NCBI RefSeq assembly: GCF_040610475.1
Contig: NZ_JBEXMJ010000004.1
Location: forward strand, 1-64,000
Length of the DNA stretch: 64,000 nt
Direction: 5' to 3'
DNA from: Actinopolymorpha sp. NPDC004070
GTDB taxonomy: Bacteria > Actinomycetota > Actinomycetes > Propionibacteriales > Actinopolymorphaceae
Shown here in pieces: positions 61,290 through 64,000 of the stretch; position 1 is the stretch's first letter; every line of letters begins with the position of its first letter. Both the position numbers and the translations under genes were made by a program. The notes below the pieces were generated by a model, which was given only the letters and a program-made list of their open reading frames with translations, searched no databases and had not been told where the DNA came from.

Positions 61290-61859
61290 TCAGCCGTGTG
61301 CGACGACCTGCGACATCGCCCGCCGGGCGCGCTCCAGGCTGGTGGCCAGCGGCTCGTCGAACCGGTTGGGGTTGAACGGCGCCCTGGTGGAGGCGTACAG
61401 CCCGCCGCTCACCTGCTCGACGTGGGCACCCTGGTACGCCTGGGCGATGCCGGCGTGCAGCCGGGTCAGGTCGAACCACGCATCCAGGAACAGGTCCGGC
61501 TCAGGGGTGACCAGGAGGTCCTTCGGCGACAGAAACGGTGCCTCCAGCACAACCGAGGCGTACAACGGCCGGAGCGTCACCGCCAGGGCAACCAGCAGCT
61601 CGCGGAGCCGGTCACCGAGGACGAACGCCGCCTTCTCGTCGGTGTAGGGGCGCTCCAGCGCCGACCCGTCCACCACGACCTCGATCGGGTCGGCGTCCAG
61701 CAGCGCCAGGGAGGTCATCGGCGAGCAGCGCCGGACGACCGGATCGCGCAGCCCGTCCAGGCGAGTCACGACCTGGCGTACCTCGGTCACGAGCGCGTCG
61801 TCCCGTCGCCCAGGGACGAACAGGCCCACGCCCGCCGGTTGCCATCCGAGCTCGTGCAC
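61290..61859 (-). CDS. Conserved hypothetical protein between coaE and rpsA
   Basis: A ~189-residue protein of unknown function with no recognisable domain. It has helical segments with FVLGDRLRELLVALAVTL and a Leu/Val-rich middle. The start is uncertain: GTG at 61859 is used, although GGAGGG lies directly against it; an upstream ATG at 61937 is also in frame. Base composition is like its neighbours. Confidence 0.6.
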   Translation of the reverse strand: MHELGWQPAGVGLFVPGRRDDALVTEVRQVVTRLDGLRDPVVRRCSPMTSLALLDADPIEVVVDGSALERPYTDEKAAFVLGDRLRELLVALAVTLRPLYASVVLEAPFLSPKDLLVTPEPDLFLDAWFDLTRLHAGIAQAYQGAHVEQVSGGLYASTRAPFNPNRFDEPLATSLERARRAMSQVVAHG

Positions 61860-62191
61860 CCCTCCAGTGTTGCCGACGGAAGGAGATCGGGACAGTGCAC
61901 GACCAAACCCCGGCCGCGGGTGGAGGTGGGGCTCCACGCGGGGACTCAGGCGGGCGCGCCCGCCAGGATTTTTGCATCACCGGGGCCCGTCATGTCCGGA
62001 CCGTCCCGCTCGTCCGGCGGCGGCGAACGTCCGGTTCGTACGGCTCGCTGGACCTGCCGCGCACCTGCGGTTTAATAGGCACTCGGAGCGGTTCGCCGAC
62101 GAATGGCGGCGCCGGGCGATAGGTCGTGCCGTGGTCAACTGGGTCAGGTTTAGTCTGGCTGCGCTCACGGCGGATGCCGTATAAACGTGGC
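61860..62191. other. Divergent intergenic region with palindrome/T-run element
   Basis: Contains GGCGGGCGCGCCCGCC (61939-61954), followed 4 bp later by TTTTT on the plus strand, a terminator-like signature with no plus-strand gene before it. AT-rich TTTAATAG (62071) and TAGTCT (62151) are candidate -10 elements, unproven. Confidence 0.45.
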
Positions 62192-62539
62192 ATGCCCGAA
62201 CCGCGCGTTCCTCGTGACGAGGCCGAGGCCGCTCTGCATGCCCGCAGGGAGCTGGGTGCCGACTTCGAGCCGGCGGTCGTCGACTCCTTCGTCGACCGCA
62301 TCGACGCGGCCATCGAGGCGCGGGTGGCCCAGGAGGTCAAGCGCGCGGGGAAGCCCGCGCCGAGACGCAAGGACGACGGCCACGCGCTGGCTCTGGCCAT
62401 CGTCTCCTTGGGGGTGGCGATCCCGCTGTCGGGCCTGGCCGCCCACGAGGCCGGCGTCGCGGGCCTGGTCGTAGCGTGGCTCGGAATCGTCTTGGTCAAT
62501 CTCGCCCACGCGCTCAGCCGGCTTCGCCGCGGCGACTAG
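62192..62539 (+). CDS. Small hypothetical membrane protein
   Basis: A 115-residue protein. An N-terminal charged half (AALHARRELGADFEPAVVDSFVDRIDAAIEARV) resembles a SHOCT/DUF1707-like amphipathic domain. Two hydrophobic segments follow: ALALAIVSLGVAIPLSGLAA and AGLVVAWLGIVLVNLAHAL. Function unknown; such proteins are common in actinobacteria. ATG at 62192 used; another in-frame ATG is at 62174. Confidence 0.7.
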   Translation: MPEPRVPRDEAEAALHARRELGADFEPAVVDSFVDRIDAAIEARVAQEVKRAGKPAPRRKDDGHALALAIVSLGVAIPLSGLAAHEAGVAGLVVAWLGIVLVNLAHALSRLRRGD

Positions 62540-62576
62540 GACAGCCCCCTGGATCCAGGACAGCCCCCTGGATCCC
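62539..62576 (+). repeat. 19-bp tandem duplication after the small membrane gene
   Basis: GGACAGCCCCCTGGATCC plus one base is repeated at 62539-62557 and 62558-62576, starting within the stop codon of the small membrane protein gene. Recent local duplication. Confidence 0.8.
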
Positions 62577-62646
62577 GGCTCCTTCTCCGCCTCCCGGCGC
62601 AACTCTCCTGCCCCCGCACCGCTTCTGTCGAAAACTGCACATACAG

Positions 62647-62682
62647 CGGCAACGGCCCCGCCGAGTGGCGGGGCCGTTGCCG
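62647..62682 (-). terminator. Strong 16-bp hairpin terminator of rpsA
   Basis: CGGCAACGGCCCCGCC (62647-62662) pairs perfectly with 62667-62682 across a GAGT loop. On the minus strand a GTTTTC tract follows shortly after. It lies 32 bp after the rpsA stop and could also act on the plus strand. Confidence 0.85.
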
Positions 62683-62714
62683 TTGTCGCTGCTGTCGCGC
62701 CGGAGCGCGGGAAC

Positions 62715-64000
62715 TCAGCCGTTGCCGGTGAGCTTCTCGCGCAGCGCCGCGAGCGCCTCGTCCGACGCCAGCGTGCCCTCGGCCTCACGCGACGGCTCGG
62801 CCGACGCGTAGGAGGACTGACCGGAGGAGGAAGAGGACGAGGAGGACGACGAAGACGCGGCCGCGGGGGCCTCGCTCTCCTCGATCTCGGCCTGCTGCGC
62901 GGCCTCGATCTGCTTCTTGTGCGCCTCCCAGCGGCTGTGCGCCTCGGCGTACTCGCGCTCCCACTGGTCGCGCTGCTTGTCGAAGCCCTCGAGCCACTCG
63001 CCCGTCTCCGGGTCGAAGCCCTCGGGGTACTTGTAGTTGCCCTGGTCGTCGTACTCGGCGGCCATGCCGTAGAGCGTCGGGTCGAACTGGTCCCCGATCG
63101 CCTCGGCGCCCTCGTTGGCCTGCTTGAGCGACAGCGAGATCCGGCGGCGTTCGAGGTCGATGTCGATGATCTTGACCATGACGTCGTTGCCGACCTGGAC
63201 GACCTGCTCGGGCACCTCGACGTGGCGCTCGGCCAGCTCGGAGATGTGCACCAGGCCCTCGATGCCGTCGTCGACCCGGACGAACGCACCGAACGGCACC
63301 AGCTTGGTGACCTTGCCCGGCACGATCTGGCCGATCTGGTGGATCCGGGCGAACTGCTGCCACGGGTCCTCCTGCGTCGACTTCAGCGACAGCGAGACCC
63401 GCTCGCGGTCGAGGTCGACGTCGAGCACCTCGACGGTGACTTCCTGGCCGACCTCGACGACCTCGCTCGGGTGGTCGATGTGCTTCCAGGACAGCTCCGA
63501 CACGTGCACCAGACCGTCGACGCCGCCGAGGTCCACGAACGCACCGAAGTTGACGATGCTGGAGACGACGCCCTTGCGGATCTGGCCCTTCTGCAGCTGG
63601 TGCAGGAAGTTCTGCCGGACCTCGGACTGGGTCTGCTCGAGCCACGCCCGCCGGGACAGGACCACGTTGTTGCGGTTCTTGTCCAGCTCGATGATCTTGG
63701 CCTCGAGCTCGCGGCTGACGTAGGGCTGCAGGTCGCGGACCCGCCGCATCTCCACCAGGGAGGCGGGCAGGAAGCCACGCAGACCGATGTCGAGGATGAG
63801 ACCGCCCTTGACGACCTCGATGACGGTGCCGGTGACGACGCCGTCCTCCTCCTTGATCTGCTCGATCGTGCCCCAGGCGCGCTCGTACTGAGCACGCTTC
63901 TTGGACAGGATCAGGCGGCCTTCCTTGTCCTCCTTCTGGAGGACCAGCGCCTCGACGTGGTCGCCGACCTTCACCACTTCGCCCGGGTCGACGTCGTGCT
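62715..64000 (-). CDS. rpsA: 30S ribosomal protein S1 (N-terminus outside window)
   Basis: The frame is open through the window end, so the start and part of the first S1 domain are missing. Three complete S1 domains can be read (GTVIEVVKGGLILDIGLRGF, GVVSSIVNFGAFVDLGGVDG, GKVTKLVPFGAFVRVDDGIE). The C-terminal tail has a run of about 11 serines, then Glu/Ala-rich sequence. Ribosomal S1 binds mRNA during initiation; the actinobacterial form has four S1 domains. Confidence 0.95.
   Translation of the reverse strand, partial: HDVDPGEVVKVGDHVEALVLQKEDKEGRLILSKKRAQYERAWGTIEQIKEEDGVVTGTVIEVVKGGLILDIGLRGFLPASLVEMRRVRDLQPYVSRELEAKIIELDKNRNNVVLSRRAWLEQTQSEVRQNFLHQLQKGQIRKGVVSSIVNFGAFVDLGGVDGLVHVSELSWKHIDHPSEVVEVGQEVTVEVLDVDLDRERVSLSLKSTQEDPWQQFARIHQIGQIVPGKVTKLVPFGAFVRVDDGIEGLVHISELAERHVEVPEQVVQVGNDVMVKIIDIDLERRRISLSLKQANEGAEAIGDQFDPTLYGMAAEYDDQGNYKYPEGFDPETGEWLEGFDKQRDQWEREYAEAHSRWEAHKKQIEAAQQAEIEESEAPAAASSSSSSSSSSSGQSSYASAEPSREAEGTLASDEALAALREKLTGNG

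Overview
The window is one contiguous piece of a high-GC actinobacterial chromosome. GTG and TTG starts are common, stop/start overlaps (GTGA, ATGA) are frequent, and there are lineage hallmarks: a 13E12-type DUF222/HNH protein, HelD, an Rpf-like protein under a c-di-AMP riboswitch, and the gcvH-garA-merR-DUF151-merR-gcvP block. ManD, GH130 and PhyH genes would fit a soil Propionibacteriales genus such as Actinopolymorpha or Kribbella, but that is inference. No rRNA, tRNA, CRISPR array, prophage or intact insertion sequence was recognised.

Layout. 0-7.3 kb: end of an HNH gene, a deazaflavin-type reductase, a GlxA regulator divergent from a rhodanese, a MerR regulator, a stand-alone murD, a HAD hydrolase, and the remnant of a GNAT acetyltransferase. 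7.3-12 kb: a zinc-ribbon P-loop kinase overlapping a class I lysyl-tRNA synthetase, then a PhyH dioxygenase/ManD pair. 12-14.2 kb: two nucleotidyltransferase-fold genes coupled to a DUF3817 membrane gene. 14.7-19.2 kb: a three-gene ABC-2 exporter and a membrane-anchored VWA protein. 19.2-26 kb: a TrmH methyltransferase, fdhD, a GNAT gene and an SbcCD-like pair behind a LexA-like box. 26-33 kb: promoter, c-di-AMP riboswitch and Rpf/LysM gene, an ECF sigma/anti-sigma pair, a GH130 protein, and TldD/TldE. 33-39.6 kb: metabolic genes and a TetR regulator divergent from an SDR gene.

38.6-54.2 kb is almost entirely minus strand. It follows the Mycobacterium tuberculosis Rv1822-Rv1832 order: pgsA2-like, DUF881, small basic protein, DUF881, gcvH, garA-like, ftsR-like, DUF151, merR, gcvP. 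A sugar nucleotidyltransferase/degenerate phosphomannomutase fusion is inserted next to the pgsA2-like gene, and gcvP sits behind a glycine riboswitch. 54-64 kb holds helD, small membrane and hypothetical genes, a small unknown gene whose promoter carries a perfect LexA palindrome, an IMPase/GDPD pair, uvrB, coaE and the 3' part of rpsA, which runs off the window.

The most promising leads are the SOS-box-controlled 120-residue protein at 56.1 kb, the LexA-like box in front of the cysteine-free SbcC-like operon, the kinase/class I LysRS pair, and the paired nucleotidyltransferases. Established riboswitch and synteny calls rest on recognised motifs. Functions given to unknown proteins are marked as inference.
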